DNA from: Hymenobacter sp. BRD67
GTDB lineage: Bacteria > Bacteroidota > Bacteroidia > Cytophagales > Hymenobacteraceae
NCBI RefSeq assembly: GCF_013256425.1
Contig: NZ_CP053904.1
Coordinates: 1,860,001 to 1,924,000, forward strand
DNA: 64,000 bases
Direction of reading: 5' to 3'
Shown: positions 1-9,038 of the stretch, piece after piece
Layout of the letters: every line of letters starts with the position of its first letter
Position numbering within the stretch: the first letter of the stretch is position 1
The notes under the pieces: model-generated
The model's input: the letters and a program-made list of their open reading frames with translations, nothing else
Database searches by the model: none
What the model was told of the DNA's origin: nothing
Position numbers and translations under genes: made by a program

Positions 1-148
1 TTTTGAGCACCTGAAAGCCACCTACTTTGCCGATGCCGAAGATTTTCGCGAGCTTTCGATGGGCATGAGCGCCGACTACGAATGGGCGCTGGCCGAGGGC
101 AGCACGCTTATTCGGGTGGGCAGCGCCATCTTTGGCAGCCGTGGCTAA
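1..148 (+). CDS. YggS/PROSC-family PLP-binding protein, C-terminal end only
   Basis: The window opens inside this gene; 48 residues remain before the TAA at 146-148. The stretch [17 protein letters not shown] followed by [11 protein letters not shown] is the strongly conserved C-terminal signature of the YggS/PROSC family, where the Ser and Gly/Arg residues hold the phosphate of pyridoxal 5'-phosphate. Family members are cytoplasmic PLP-homeostasis proteins with an alanine-racemase-type barrel and no known strong catalytic activity. The next gene starts about 38 bases downstream on the same strand, so co-transcription is possible. The N-terminal part with the PLP lysine lies outside the window. 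Confidence 0.9.
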   Translation, partial: FEHLKATYFADAEDFRELSMGMSADYEWALAEGSTLIRVGSAIFGSRG

Positions 149-186
149 CGCTGGCCTGACAGCTCTTTTTTGCTCGACAAAGTCCT

Positions 187-852
187 TTGGAACATCATTT
201 TTCTGTTGTCCGCACGGCGCGCTACCAGCAATTGGGCAGCCTCTCGCCCACTACCCGGCAGCTATGGCTGGTGCTACACGGCTACGGCCAGCTGGCCGAA
301 TACTTTATTCGCCACTTTGCCCCGCTGCACGCCGCCGACCCGGTGGGTACCGTTGTAGTAGCGCCCGAAGGCCTCTCCCGCTTTTACCTCGCGGGCACGG
401 CGGGCCGCGTGGGCGCATCCTGGATGACCCGCGCCGACCGGCTGGCTGAACTTGAGGACCAGGCTTCCTACCTCACTGCCCTGCGCCACCACCTGCTGGC
501 CCAGTGCCCGGCTCAGGTGCAGGTTACAGTGCTGGGCTTCTCGCAGGGCACCGCCACGGCCAGCCGCTGGCTAAGCCGTGAGGCCGCCAGCTGGCGTCCG
601 CATAGGCTGGTACTGTGGGCCGGCGATTTTTCGGCTGATATCGACCCTATAGCAGCCGGGCGGCTGCTTACTGCCTTGCCCGTAGCACTGGTTTGCGGGG
701 ACCAGGATGAATATATTGAAAATAATATATTTAGTCAACAGGCAGCCACCCTTCGCCAGCTGGGCACCGACCTTGAGACTTACCGCTTTGCGGGTGGGCA
801 TACCTTACACGGCGCGCTACTGCAACAACTGCACGCTACCGGACCCTCGTAG
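187..852 (+). CDS. Alpha/beta hydrolase, phospholipase/carboxylesterase type
   Basis: A 221-residue single-domain hydrolase. The visible triad is Ser119 in GFSQG, an Asp in GDQDEY (172-174) and His205 in GGHTLH; the oxyanion region is LHGYGQ near residue 30. Length and motif order fit the small cytoplasmic esterase/phospholipase (YpfH-like) group, which cleaves carboxyl esters; the substrate cannot be told. The start used is a TTG at 187, since no in-frame ATG precedes the conserved core; translation could begin a little differently. It follows the YggS gene by 38 bases. Around 711-735 the gene carries an unusually AT-rich patch with an AATATATT repeat inside otherwise GC-rich codons. Confidence 0.8.
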   Translation: MEHHFSVVRTARYQQLGSLSPTTRQLWLVLHGYGQLAEYFIRHFAPLHAADPVGTVVVAPEGLSRFYLAGTAGRVGASWMTRADRLAELEDQASYLTALRHHLLAQCPAQVQVTVLGFSQGTATASRWLSREAASWRPHRLVLWAGDFSADIDPIAAGRLLTALPVALVCGDQDEYIENNIFSQQAATLRQLGTDLETYRFAGGHTLHGALLQQLHATGPS

Positions 853-907
853 CCCTGCCAGAGCGGTTACAAGCGCGCAGCCTGCCGCCCCACCAACCGC
901 GCGTGCG

Positions 908-1651
908 CTAAGGCTGCCGTCGCACCGTAGCCGCCGCCGCCTGGGCCGCCGGAAAAATAACGGCCTCGGCAATCTGCACGTGCGGCGGGCGCGTCACGAT
1001 AAATTGAATCAGCTCAGCGATATCCTGGGCTTGCAGCGGCTGCACGCCTTTGTATACGCTGGTGGCCCGCTCTTCATCCCCTTTAAAGCGCACCGCCGAA
1101 AACTCAGTTTCGACCATGCCGGGAGCTACTTCAGCCACCCGAATGCCGCGCGGCAGCAGGTCGATGCGCATCGTGCGCGTGAGCATGGCTACGGCCGCCT
1201 TGGAGGCACAATACACGTTGCCGTTGGCATACGCCTCGTAGCCGGCTATCGAGCCCAGGTTTACAATAAAGCCGCCTTCTCCCATGCGCGGCAGCACCGC
1301 CCGGCTCACGTAAAGCAGCCCCTTGACGTTGCCATCGAGCATCGCCTCCCAGTCGGCTACATCGCCCTCCTGAACAGGGGCCATGCCGTGCGCATTGCCG
1401 GCATTGTTAATCAGCACATCAACGTGCTGAAAAGGCGCGGGCAACTCGGCTACGGCCGCTTCCACGGCCGCGCGGTCGCGCACATCAAAGGTCAGGATAT
1501 GCACCGGCGTGGGGGCCAGCTCCTGCACCAGGGTTTCCAGGCGCTCGCGCCGCCGGCCGGCTACCACCAGCTGAAAACCCGATTTTGCCAGGGCCACCGC
1601 CGTAGCCCGGCCAATACCCGAAGAAGCTCCCGTAATAAAAGCAGTTTTCAT
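908..1651 (-). CDS. SDR-family oxidoreductase, YdfG-like
   Basis: A 247-residue classical short-chain dehydrogenase. The nucleotide-binding motif GASSGIG is at residues 8-14, NNAG follows strand 4, and the catalytic Ser (GSIAGY) and Tyr/Lys (YCASK) are intact. Sequence around VADWEAM and the FSAVRFKGD segment closely resembles YdfG, an NADP-dependent 3-hydroxy acid/L-allo-threonine dehydrogenase; the exact substrate here is inferred only. The ATG at 1651 is chosen because it places the Rossmann motif at the usual distance from the N-terminus; an upstream GTG/ATG extension would add a non-homologous leader. It converges with the hydrolase on the plus strand across about 55 bases. Confidence 0.88.
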   Translation of the reverse strand: MKTAFITGASSGIGRATAVALAKSGFQLVVAGRRRERLETLVQELAPTPVHILTFDVRDRAAVEAAVAELPAPFQHVDVLINNAGNAHGMAPVQEGDVADWEAMLDGNVKGLLYVSRAVLPRMGEGGFIVNLGSIAGYEAYANGNVYCASKAAVAMLTRTMRIDLLPRGIRVAEVAPGMVETEFSAVRFKGDEERATSVYKGVQPLQAQDIAELIQFIVTRPPHVQIAEAVIFPAAQAAAATVRRQP

Positions 1652-1711
1652 AAAAAAATTACCAAGAGCTGTTAGGTTGGTACTGATGCTACCAACCACT
1701 AGCTACATTAT

Positions 1712-2539
1712 TTATTCAATATTTAAATAAAGGGTCACCGTATTCGTGCGCAGGCTTTGCAAGCTGTTGCTGTACGCGTTGTCGCGCGGGGTCAGCACAT
1801 TGCGCAGGCCGTGCGAGAAGCGCAGCTCGGGCCCAAACTTGAAGTAGGGGTAAAATAAATCGAGGCCGACGCCGTATTCCAGCATCAGGTCGTCGCGGGC
1901 CACGGTAATCTGGTTGATGGCCGGCGTATTTTGGCGCTGCGTTACGGCAAAGCTGGGCTTGAGGCCGCCAATCATGTAAAAGCGCGTGTTGCGGCGGCGG
2001 TTCGACTGATATTTGAGCAGTATCGGCAGCTCCAGCTGGGTGGTGCTTACTTCCTGGGTGCGAATGGTATCGGGCTGCCCCGCCCCGGCGCTCAAAAACT
2101 CGACCCGGCGCGTCAGAAAATTAAGGCCCGGCGTAAAGCGCAGGTGAAACGGGGTGCCCGGATTACCCAGACGAATATCCCCGATAAAGCCTACCGCAAA
2201 ACCAGGGCTGATAATAGAATTGGCCGAGATGCCCCGCCCCTGCTGGGCCGCCTGGAAATAGGCGGCCGACTGCTCCAGAAAAAACCGCGAGAAATTAGGC
2301 GCGATATAAATGCCGGGCCGAAAAAACCGGTCGTTATAGTTTGACAGGTTCTCAACGGTAATCCCCTTGATGTGCCCTTTGCGGCTCCGGTCGATGGCAT
2401 CGCTGCGCTTGCGCTGGGCCAGCGCCGGGCCAGCCAGCAGCAGCAGGCCCAGTAGCGGCAGCAGGCCACGCCAGGGGCCTGTTCGCGCTATTTGCGAGCC
2501 GTATAAATGGAGCTTATGCCAAACGTAAGTGGTTGCCAT
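1712..2539 (-). CDS. porT: PorT-family outer-membrane beta-barrel protein (type IX secretion)
   Basis: 275 residues: a hydrophobic leader GLLPLLGLLLLAGPALAQ (about 25-42) ending in a signal-peptidase I site, then an eight-strand-type barrel with alternating hydrophobic segments and a characteristic YFKFGPELRFSHG near the C-terminus. These features match PorT, an outer-membrane component needed for type IX secretion and gliding in Bacteroidota. Its 5' end overlaps the 3' end of ubiE by 52 bases, and the ubiE-porT order is common in this phylum as I recall it. The ATG at 2539 leaves a rather long n-region before the hydrophobic core, so the true start may lie slightly downstream. Confidence 0.8.
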   Translation of the reverse strand: MATTYVWHKLHLYGSQIARTGPWRGLLPLLGLLLLAGPALAQRKRSDAIDRSRKGHIKGITVENLSNYNDRFFRPGIYIAPNFSRFFLEQSAAYFQAAQQGRGISANSIISPGFAVGFIGDIRLGNPGTPFHLRFTPGLNFLTRRVEFLSAGAGQPDTIRTQEVSTTQLELPILLKYQSNRRRNTRFYMIGGLKPSFAVTQRQNTPAINQITVARDDLMLEYGVGLDLFYPYFKFGPELRFSHGLRNVLTPRDNAYSNSLQSLRTNTVTLYLNIE

Positions 2540-3216
2540 GCAGGAGTAGTAAAGCCGACGCGACCCAGAATAGCCACGAACTCGGCGCCGTCGGGAAATG
2601 CCTGCACCGACTCGGGCAGGTAGGTATAGGCGCTCTGGTCTTTGGAAATTACTTTGCCAAAAACCGGCAGTACCCGACTGAAATAGAAATTATACGCTTG
2701 CTTGAGCGGAAAAGCCGTCGGCTTGCTGAACTCCAGGATAACAAGCTGCCCGCCGGGGCGCAGCACCCGGTACATCTCAGCCAGGCCGCGCTCGAGGTGA
2801 GCAAAGTTGCGCACGCCGAAGGAGGCCGTTACGGCGTCAAACTGATTGTCTTCAAACGGCAGGTTTTCCGAATCGGCCAGCTCCAGCTTAATGCGGTGGC
2901 TAAGCTTCTTCTCCACCAGCTTCTGGCGGCCCACTTCCAGCATACCGGCCGATATGTCAACGCCCGTGACTTGGGCGTTGGGTGCGGCGGCCCGGAGCGT
3001 TTCAATGGCAAAGTCGGCCGTGCCGGTCGCAATATCCAGAATGCGCGCCGGCCGTAGCGCTTTAAGCTCATTTACGGCTTTCCGACGCCAGTAAATGTCG
3101 GTGCCCGCACTCAGAAAGTGGTTTAGGAAATCATACTTGCCGGCAATGTTGTCAAACATGCGGGCCACCTGCGATTTCTTATCGGCGGCGTCTTCTTTAT
3201 AGGGTACTACGGCCAT
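2488..3216 (-). CDS. ubiE: Demethylmenaquinone methyltransferase (UbiE/MenG)
   Basis: A 242-residue class-I SAM methyltransferase. The family signature FDNIAGKYDFLNHFLS is at residues 21-36, the SAM motif DIATGTADF at 61-69, and ASFGVRN plus the post-motif LRPGGQLVILEFSKP follow. The enzyme adds the C-methyl group in the last step of menaquinone biosynthesis. The start at 3216 gives MAVVPYKEDAADKKSQ, typical of Bacteroidota homologues; the longer reading adds an unrelated 11 residues. It overlaps porT by 52 bases, so the two are translationally linked. A terminator-like hairpin lies upstream at 3314-3344, separating it from the PorE-like gene. Confidence 0.95.
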   Translation of the reverse strand: MAVVPYKEDAADKKSQVARMFDNIAGKYDFLNHFLSAGTDIYWRRKAVNELKALRPARILDIATGTADFAIETLRAAAPNAQVTGVDISAGMLEVGRQKLVEKKLSHRIKLELADSENLPFEDNQFDAVTASFGVRNFAHLERGLAEMYRVLRPGGQLVILEFSKPTAFPLKQAYNFYFSRVLPVFGKVISKDQSAYTYLPESVQAFPDGAEFVAILGRVGFTTPAWQPLTFGISSIYTARK

Positions 3217-3313
3217 AGGGAGAGTGCAAATAACGGCAACGCTCCGCAAAAATTGTGCGGCGGCAAGGCCGTCGTTGCGTAGCGGATGATAGTCGCTTTG
3301 CAGTCAGGACAAA

Positions 3314-3344
3314 AAAACGGCCGGACTGTTTGTCCGGCCGTTTT
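3314..3344 (-). terminator. Intrinsic terminator after the PorE-like gene
   Basis: AAAACGGCCGGAC and GTCCGGCCGTTTT form a 13-bp perfect stem with a 5-nt loop. Read on the minus strand it ends in a run of seven T, so it should stop transcripts from the gene ending at 3375 before ubiE. Confidence 0.85.
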
Positions 3345-3374
3345 ATTTTCTGGCAAAGAGTAAGTAAAAAACGA

Positions 3375-5621
3375 CTAGTTGGAAGTTTTTACTTTGGCTT
3401 TCTCGCCCGAAGCGTCTTTTGCCTTCGACTCCAGCTCGCCGTCTTTCGAAATCGTCTTCGACTTCTCGCCGGCGGCGCCTTTGGTTTTCACTTTTACCTT
3501 GTCGCTTGACTCATCCACCTTGGTTTTCACCTTGGTTCCGTCGGCCAGGCGCACTTTGCTCTTGCCGGGCAGCGGGGCTCCAGGAGCCGCTACAGTCGAC
3601 GAGCTTGTGGTAGAAGAAGAAGTAGTGGTAGTTGAAGCTGCGGGCTGAATCACGGGCATTTTCTCGCCCTCTTTCAGCACCACCTTAAACTCGTCGCGGC
3701 GGTTAAGCTGCATGTTCTCAGGCGAGTCGTTCGGAGCAGCGGGCTTGCGCTCGCCGTAGCTTACCGTAGTAAGGCGGGCCGAAGCTACGCCCTGCTTCAC
3801 GAGGTAGTTCTTGGCAGCATCGGCGCGGTTCTGGCCGAGTACCATGTTGTACTCATCCGTATTGCGCGAGTCGCAGTTACCCTCAATCGAGATGTTGAGG
3901 CCGGTATTGGCTTTCAGGATGGCCGCCGTAGCGTTCAGCGTCTTTATCGACTCCGGACGCAGCTTGTACTTATCGGTGTCGAAGTAGATTTTACCGAAGC
4001 GCGAAGCAGCCAGGGCAGTCGTGTCGATATAGTCAACGTAGAAATTCTTGGTAATCGACGTCGAGTCGTTGGTCGAAATCGGCACCGCAAATTCCTGCGT
4101 CTCGATATTCTTGCCGTCCTTGTTCACGGCTACCTGGTAGGTACGGGCCGAAAGAACTTTCACCTGATACGTACCATCGGGCTTGGTCACATCGCGGAAG
4201 CTGATGGCCGTTTTGTCGGCCTGCGTCCCGTTGAACACCAGCTCCACGCCGGGGATGGCCTGGGTGCTGTCGCGCTTCGAGAACACCGAGCCTTTGATGT
4301 TGATGTTCTTGATGTAGCTGATAGTGTAGATGTCCTTCTCGCCGTAGCCACCAATGCGGTACGAGCTGAGGTAGGCGTACGTGCCATCGGGAGCCAGGCG
4401 GTAGTAAGAGTCAGCGTCCGGCGTGTTGATGGGATAGCCCATGTTCTCGGGCCGGCCCCACTTGTGGCCGATGCTGTCGTACTGCGACTTGAAGATGTCG
4501 TAGTCGCCCATCGTATTGTGACCACGCGAGCTGAAATACAGCGTCTTGCCATCGCGGCTCATGTACGGGCTGTCCTCGTCATACTTGGTGTTGATAGTGC
4601 TACCCAGCGACTTAGCCGGACCCCAGTCGCCGCCGGCGGGGCGGGTGCTGTAGTACAGGTCCAGGTTGCCGTCTTCCGAGTACCGCGAGGTAGAGAAGTA
4701 CAGCGTCAAGCCATCGGGCGTAATGTAGGCATCACCCTCGTACTGCTTCGAGTTGATGTTGCTGTTCAGCTTTACCGGGTTGCCCCAGTCGCCACCGGCC
4801 TGCTTCGAAGCAACGAACACGTCGCCATCCTCGTCGCTACGGTACATCAGCAGCTTGGTATCGTTGTCGAATAGCTGGTCCGACGCGTCGTGGCCTTTGC
4901 TGTTGAGCGCCGCCGACAGCGAGCGGGGCTTCTCCCAGTTGTCGGCGTCGATGCGGTGAGTTTCGACGATACCCTCGAAGTACTCGCCATCGGCGGCCGT
5001 TTTATTGCGGGCTTTGCTATCGAGGCCGGGAATGTCGGTAGGGTTAGCACGCGTCGTAAAAATCAGCGTCTTATCATCCGACGAGATAACCGGGCTGTGC
5101 TCCGAGTACTGCGTGTTCACAGTCGGGCCCAAGTTTTTCACGAAGATATCCTTGGGCGCGTTGAACAGAATTTTAGCGTTTTTGCTGTGCTGAATCAGCT
5201 GCGCCACTTCCTCACGGCGCGTGTCGTTTTTCTTTTTCAGCGTAGCGTTGTAGGCCTGATAATGCGTGATAGCCTCATCGAAGTTGTAGTTGAGGTGGTC
5301 GACGCGACCCAGCCAGTACTCCACGTCTTTCGACACTTTGGGCTTCAGCTTCTGCGCTTTATAGATGTAGTCGCTGGCTTTCTCTTTGTCAAAGGACAAA
5401 TACGCTACCCCCGCCCGGAACAGCGCCTGCGCGTTGTTAGGGTCTTTGGCGATTACCCGCTCGTAGTAAGGGATGGAAGCGCGGTAGTTCTCCTGGTTGA
5501 ACAGCTTGTTGCCGGTTTGCAGGTCCTTGCGGGTGCTCTGTGCCTGGGCCGAAGTAGCCACGGCCGCAGTCAGGGCTAGCGCGTAGGAAGCTTGCAGCAG
5601 CCTTTTGGATACGTTGTCCAT
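3375..5621 (-). CDS. PorE-like TPR / PD40 propeller / CnaB-like / OmpA protein
   Basis: 748 residues in four recognisable parts: signal peptide ending ATSAQAQ (about 1-28, no lipobox Cys); TPR region (about 30-130); PD40 propeller repeats (about 165-430; DDKTLIFTTR, DGLTLYFSTSR, DGKTLYFSSRG); a carboxypeptidase-regulatory-like beta domain (about 440-525, GSVFSKRDSTQAIPGVEL); an OmpA-C peptidoglycan-binding domain (about 540-655, FDTDKYKLRPES, NRADAAKNYL, NRRDEF). That order is the one described for PorE, a periplasmic type IX secretion component that binds peptidoglycan. Unlike a lipoprotein PorE it lacks a visible lipobox. About 90 extra residues follow the OmpA domain: a Ser/Thr-rich linker and a Lys-rich stretch of KVKTK-type repeats. 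An upstream promoter candidate is at 5915-5943. Confidence 0.82.
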   Translation of the reverse strand: MDNVSKRLLQASYALALTAAVATSAQAQSTRKDLQTGNKLFNQENYRASIPYYERVIAKDPNNAQALFRAGVAYLSFDKEKASDYIYKAQKLKPKVSKDVEYWLGRVDHLNYNFDEAITHYQAYNATLKKKNDTRREEVAQLIQHSKNAKILFNAPKDIFVKNLGPTVNTQYSEHSPVISSDDKTLIFTTRANPTDIPGLDSKARNKTAADGEYFEGIVETHRIDADNWEKPRSLSAALNSKGHDASDQLFDNDTKLLMYRSDEDGDVFVASKQAGGDWGNPVKLNSNINSKQYEGDAYITPDGLTLYFSTSRYSEDGNLDLYYSTRPAGGDWGPAKSLGSTINTKYDEDSPYMSRDGKTLYFSSRGHNTMGDYDIFKSQYDSIGHKWGRPENMGYPINTPDADSYYRLAPDGTYAYLSSYRIGGYGEKDIYTISYIKNINIKGSVFSKRDSTQAIPGVELVFNGTQADKTAISFRDVTKPDGTYQVKVLSARTYQVAVNKDGKNIETQEFAVPISTNDSTSITKNFYVDYIDTTALAASRFGKIYFDTDKYKLRPESIKTLNATAAILKANTGLNISIEGNCDSRNTDEYNMVLGQNRADAAKNYLVKQGVASARLTTVSYGERKPAAPNDSPENMQLNRRDEFKVVLKEGEKMPVIQPAASTTTTSSSTTSSSTVAAPGAPLPGKSKVRLADGTKVKTKVDESSDKVKVKTKGAAGEKSKTISKDGELESKAKDASGEKAKVKTSN

Positions 5622-6047
5622 TGAAAAAAGGGGTGTTTGGAAAATTTAAAAGGAAGAGCGAAGAAGTGGCTTTAGTATAATGTCGGCGGAAGCAGGCCAC
5701 TAGCACACTCGTTTTGGCGACTTATACTAAAATTAGGCGACAGGGTTGGCCCGATTAGCCAGCGGCTGTCTAAAAATAAGGAGGCCAGCGGCCCTTGGAA
5801 GCAACAAATATACCGGCAAAGCGCGGGTACGCGGGCTAGCCAAGGGCACTAAAATAGGCCAGCGGCGGTAATAAGACGTTTGCGAAGCCGCAAAAGAGCG
5901 GATTGGGAGCGGCGCAAATATAGTGGCAGGTTTTGAAAGACAACTATTTACCGAGTGCGGCACGGCAGATGCCGGAGCTGGGCACTCGGCCGGCACCCGT
6001 AGTCCGACGCATCTTTGTACCCGCATTGTCCGATAGGTAACCCGCAA
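5622..6047. other. Divergent intergenic region between PorE-like gene and engB
   Basis: 426 bases without a supported gene. On the minus strand it holds two TATATTTG boxes (5805-5812 and 5915-5922), of which the second has a TTG 18 bases upstream. An open frame on the minus strand (5733-6047) lacks family resemblance and is not called. Nothing else stands out. Confidence 0.6.
5915..5943 (-). promoter_or_regulatory. Bacteroidota-type promoter candidate for the PorE-like gene
   Basis: On the minus strand TTG (5943-5941) is followed after 18 bases by TATATTTG (5922-5915), which fits the -33 TTG / -7 TAnnTTTG pattern of Bacteroidota sigma-ABfr promoters. It would leave an untranslated leader of roughly 290 bases before the start at 5621. 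Confidence 0.45.
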
Positions 6048-6665
6048 ATGGTAATTCGTGAAGCAACTTTTTTAGTTAGTAATACGCAGGTAGCAGCCTG
6101 CCCGGCCCCCGACCGCCCCGAATACGCCTTTATCGGGCGCTCCAACGTCGGCAAGTCGTCGCTGATAAACATGCTGACGGGGCGCCAGGCGCTGGCCAAA
6201 ACCTCGAGCACGCCGGGCAAAACGCAGGTTATTAATCACTTCAATATTAATGATGAGTGGTACCTAGTCGACCTGCCGGGCTACGGCTATGCGCGCGTGA
6301 GCAAGAGCGCGCGTTCCGACTGGGGAAAGATGATAAATGCCTACCTCACCAAGCGTGAGAATCTCACCTGCGTGTGCGTGCTCCTCGATTCGCGCCACGC
6401 GCCGCAGGCCGTTGACCTGGAGTTTATGGAGAAGCTAGGGGAGGCAGGCGTGCCCTTCGTGATGGTTTTTACGAAAACCGACAAGCAGTCCACCAGTCAG
6501 ACAAAAGCTTTAATCAGCAATTATCTGGCGAAGATGGGCGAAACCTGGGACGAGCTGCCGCGCTACTTTGTGACGTCGGCCGAAACCGGGCTGGGCCGCG
6601 AGGAAGTACTAAATTTTATCACGGAAATAAACCGGCAGGTAGCAGCCGATGCTGCGGGCGCTTAA
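6048..6665 (+). CDS. engB: Ribosome-biogenesis GTPase EngB (YihA/YsxC)
   Basis: 205 residues with all GTPase motifs: G1 GRSNVGKSS (30-38), G2 region around TSSTPGKTQ, G3 DLPGYG (75-80), G4 TKTD and a G5-like TSAETG. EngB is an essential TRAFAC GTPase that acts in late 50S subunit assembly. The ATG at 6048 gives MVIREATFLVSNTQ, the usual family N-terminus; a GTG/ATG further up at 6015 would add unrelated residues. The gene stands alone on the plus strand, divergent from the PorE-like gene and followed by a TonB-CTD gene 62 bases on. Confidence 0.95.
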   Translation: MVIREATFLVSNTQVAACPAPDRPEYAFIGRSNVGKSSLINMLTGRQALAKTSSTPGKTQVINHFNINDEWYLVDLPGYGYARVSKSARSDWGKMINAYLTKRENLTCVCVLLDSRHAPQAVDLEFMEKLGEAGVPFVMVFTKTDKQSTSQTKALISNYLAKMGETWDELPRYFVTSAETGLGREEVLNFITEINRQVAADAAGA

Positions 6666-6727
6666 GTACTTTTGGCCTACCAATTGCCTATGCGCAGGGT
6701 CTTTTCCTCATCGACTTTTCAGCACCT

Positions 6728-7183
6728 ATGAAAAAACTATTGCTCACGCCGCTGGCTTTGTGCGCCCTGCTGGCCCCGGCCCGCGCCCAAACGACCAAGC
6801 CCAATACGGTGCCGCCCTCCCAAACGGTGCCGCAGACCGAGCAGGGCACCGGGCTCAACCACGTAGGCACCGAAATTCCGGTAGCCAAGTATTATGAAGG
6901 TGGCCAGGATGCCATGTATGCCTTCATTGCCAAGGAGCTGAAGTATCCGCTGCTGGCCAAGCGCAACCGCATGCAGGGTCGCTGCATCATCAGCTTTACG
7001 CTCAACCCCGATGGCAATATTCAGGGCCTGCGCATTGTGAAGCAGGTGGGCGGTGGTACCGGCGACGAGGCAGCCCGCGTGGTGCGCCTGCTCAAATTCA
7101 AAAAGCCCGAATACCCCATCCTGACCAGCCTGCCCATCGATTTTAAGCTCGGAGTTACTGGCTCAAACGCGCTGGAAAACTAG
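6728..7183 (+). CDS. Secreted TonB C-terminal-domain protein
   Basis: 151 residues: a signal peptide (MKKLLLTPLALCALLAPARAQ), a short Pro/Thr linker, and a TonB C-terminal domain (about 55-145) with FIAKELKYPLLAKRNRMQG and FTLNPDGNIQGLRIVKQVGG. TonB-CTD domains normally contact TonB-dependent transporters, but this protein has a cleavable signal and no N-terminal membrane anchor or proline stalk, so it is not a classic energy transducer. It may be a free periplasmic partner of TonB-type systems; that is inference. It is followed immediately by a palindromic repeat beginning at its stop codon. Confidence 0.8.
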   Translation: MKKLLLTPLALCALLAPARAQTTKPNTVPPSQTVPQTEQGTGLNHVGTEIPVAKYYEGGQDAMYAFIAKELKYPLLAKRNRMQGRCIISFTLNPDGNIQGLRIVKQVGGGTGDEAARVVRLLKFKKPEYPILTSLPIDFKLGVTGSNALEN

Positions 7184-7281
7184 TTTTAATGGTTAATTAT
7201 TTAATGGTCAATGGTTAATTTTTGTTTTCCAGGCCCAGCTTAATAATTAACCGTTAATCATTAAAAAATTAATCATTAAAA
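7184..7281. repeat. AT-rich palindromic gap repeat (ATTAA type)
   Basis: A 37-nt arm at 7184-7220 and its inverted partner at 7245-7281 match at 32 of 37 positions. The arms are built from TTAATGGTTAAT-like units and the loop is GC-richer. The element starts one base after the upstream stop codon and ends four bases before the next ATG. Confidence 0.8.
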
Positions 7282-7285
7282 ACGA

Positions 7286-7833
7286 ATGCCCTACGATTTG
7301 AAAGAACTGGCCGCCATCAGTGGCCAGAGCGGCTTGTACCGCCTCGTGCGCCCGGCGCGCCACGGAGTGTTGGTCGAAACCCTGGATGCCAAGGCAACGC
7401 GCTCGCTGGCCCCGGCCAGCAACAAGGTGTCGCTGCTGAGCGAAATAGGTATCTATGCCCAGGATTCGGACGATACGCTGCCGCTGACTGATGTATTTGA
7501 GCGCATCTATCAGAAGTACGGGGCCAGCCTGCCGGTGTCGGGCAAGTCGAGCGAGGCAGAGCTAACCGGCTTCCTGGCCGAAGTGATGCCCGAGTATGAC
7601 CGCCAGCGCGTGTATCTGTCCGATATTAAGAAGCTGGCAAACTGGTACACTATTGTGAGCCAGCACCTGCCCTACCAGCCCACTCAGGCCGAGGCTACCC
7701 CGGCTACGGATGAGCCCTGAGCACCGGCGGCGTAATTGGCGAGGCCGACCCCGCTGCAACCCCGACCGGCAACCCCGAAGTGACGCAGGACAAGGCCCCG
7801 GCCGCCAAGAAAAGCGCCAAAAAGACCGAGTAG
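7286..7833 (+). CDS. DUF5606 protein, C-terminal tail frame-shifted
   Basis: The first 144 residues (PYDLKELAAISGQSGLYRLV onward) match DUF5606, a small cytoplasmic family of unknown function confined to Bacteroidota. The frame stops at 7718-7720, but one frame back the codons run on as GEADPAATPTGNPEVTQ and end KKSAKKTE with TAG at 7831-7833. A Lys/Ala/Pro-rich tail is usual in this family, so I read one gene with a single base missing near 7715-7718 (CCC for CCCC would restore it). Without the correction the gene ends at 7720. A terminator follows at 7877. Confidence 0.75.
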
Positions 7834-7876
7834 CTGCTCAAGCCCCTTCCGGTTACTTCTTCCTGACCTGAAAAAT

Positions 7877-7912
7877 AAAAAAGCCGTTCCTGCCAGCAGG
7901 AACGGCTTTTTT
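7877..7912 (+). terminator. Intrinsic terminator between DUF5606 and fbp
   Basis: AAAAAGCCGTTCCTG and CAGGAACGGCTTTTTT pair perfectly around a 4-nt loop. A/T runs on both sides make it usable by both convergent genes. Confidence 0.9.
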
Positions 7913-7926
7913 ATATATGAAAAACA

Positions 7927-8946
<1,020 letters not shown>

Positions 8947-8978
8947 GAAGGGTGGCTAGGGAGTCGAAAGAGCTAGTA

Positions 8979-9009
8979 CAAAGCTACCATTGCCGGGCCG
9001 AGCGCCCAA
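8979..9009 (-). promoter_or_regulatory. Promoter candidate for fbp
   Basis: On the minus strand TTG (9009-9007), a 20-base spacer, then TAGCTTTG (8986-8979), matching the Bacteroidota -33/-7 pattern. It lies 33 bases upstream of the fbp ATG. On the opposite strand TAGTTTTG at 9025-9032 lies just before the aspartokinase ATG but has no matching TTG. Confidence 0.55.
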
Positions 9010-9038
9010 AAGCGGCACATGGGCTAGTTTTGGGGCTT

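Noticed and set aside
707..1675. 322-codon plus-strand frame opposite the SDR gene
   Set aside because: Antisense shadow of a complete YdfG-like dehydrogenase.
5733..6047. Open frame of 104 codons on the minus strand upstream of the PorE-like gene
   Set aside because: No start-site or family support; codons lack the genome's bias; the region looks regulatory.
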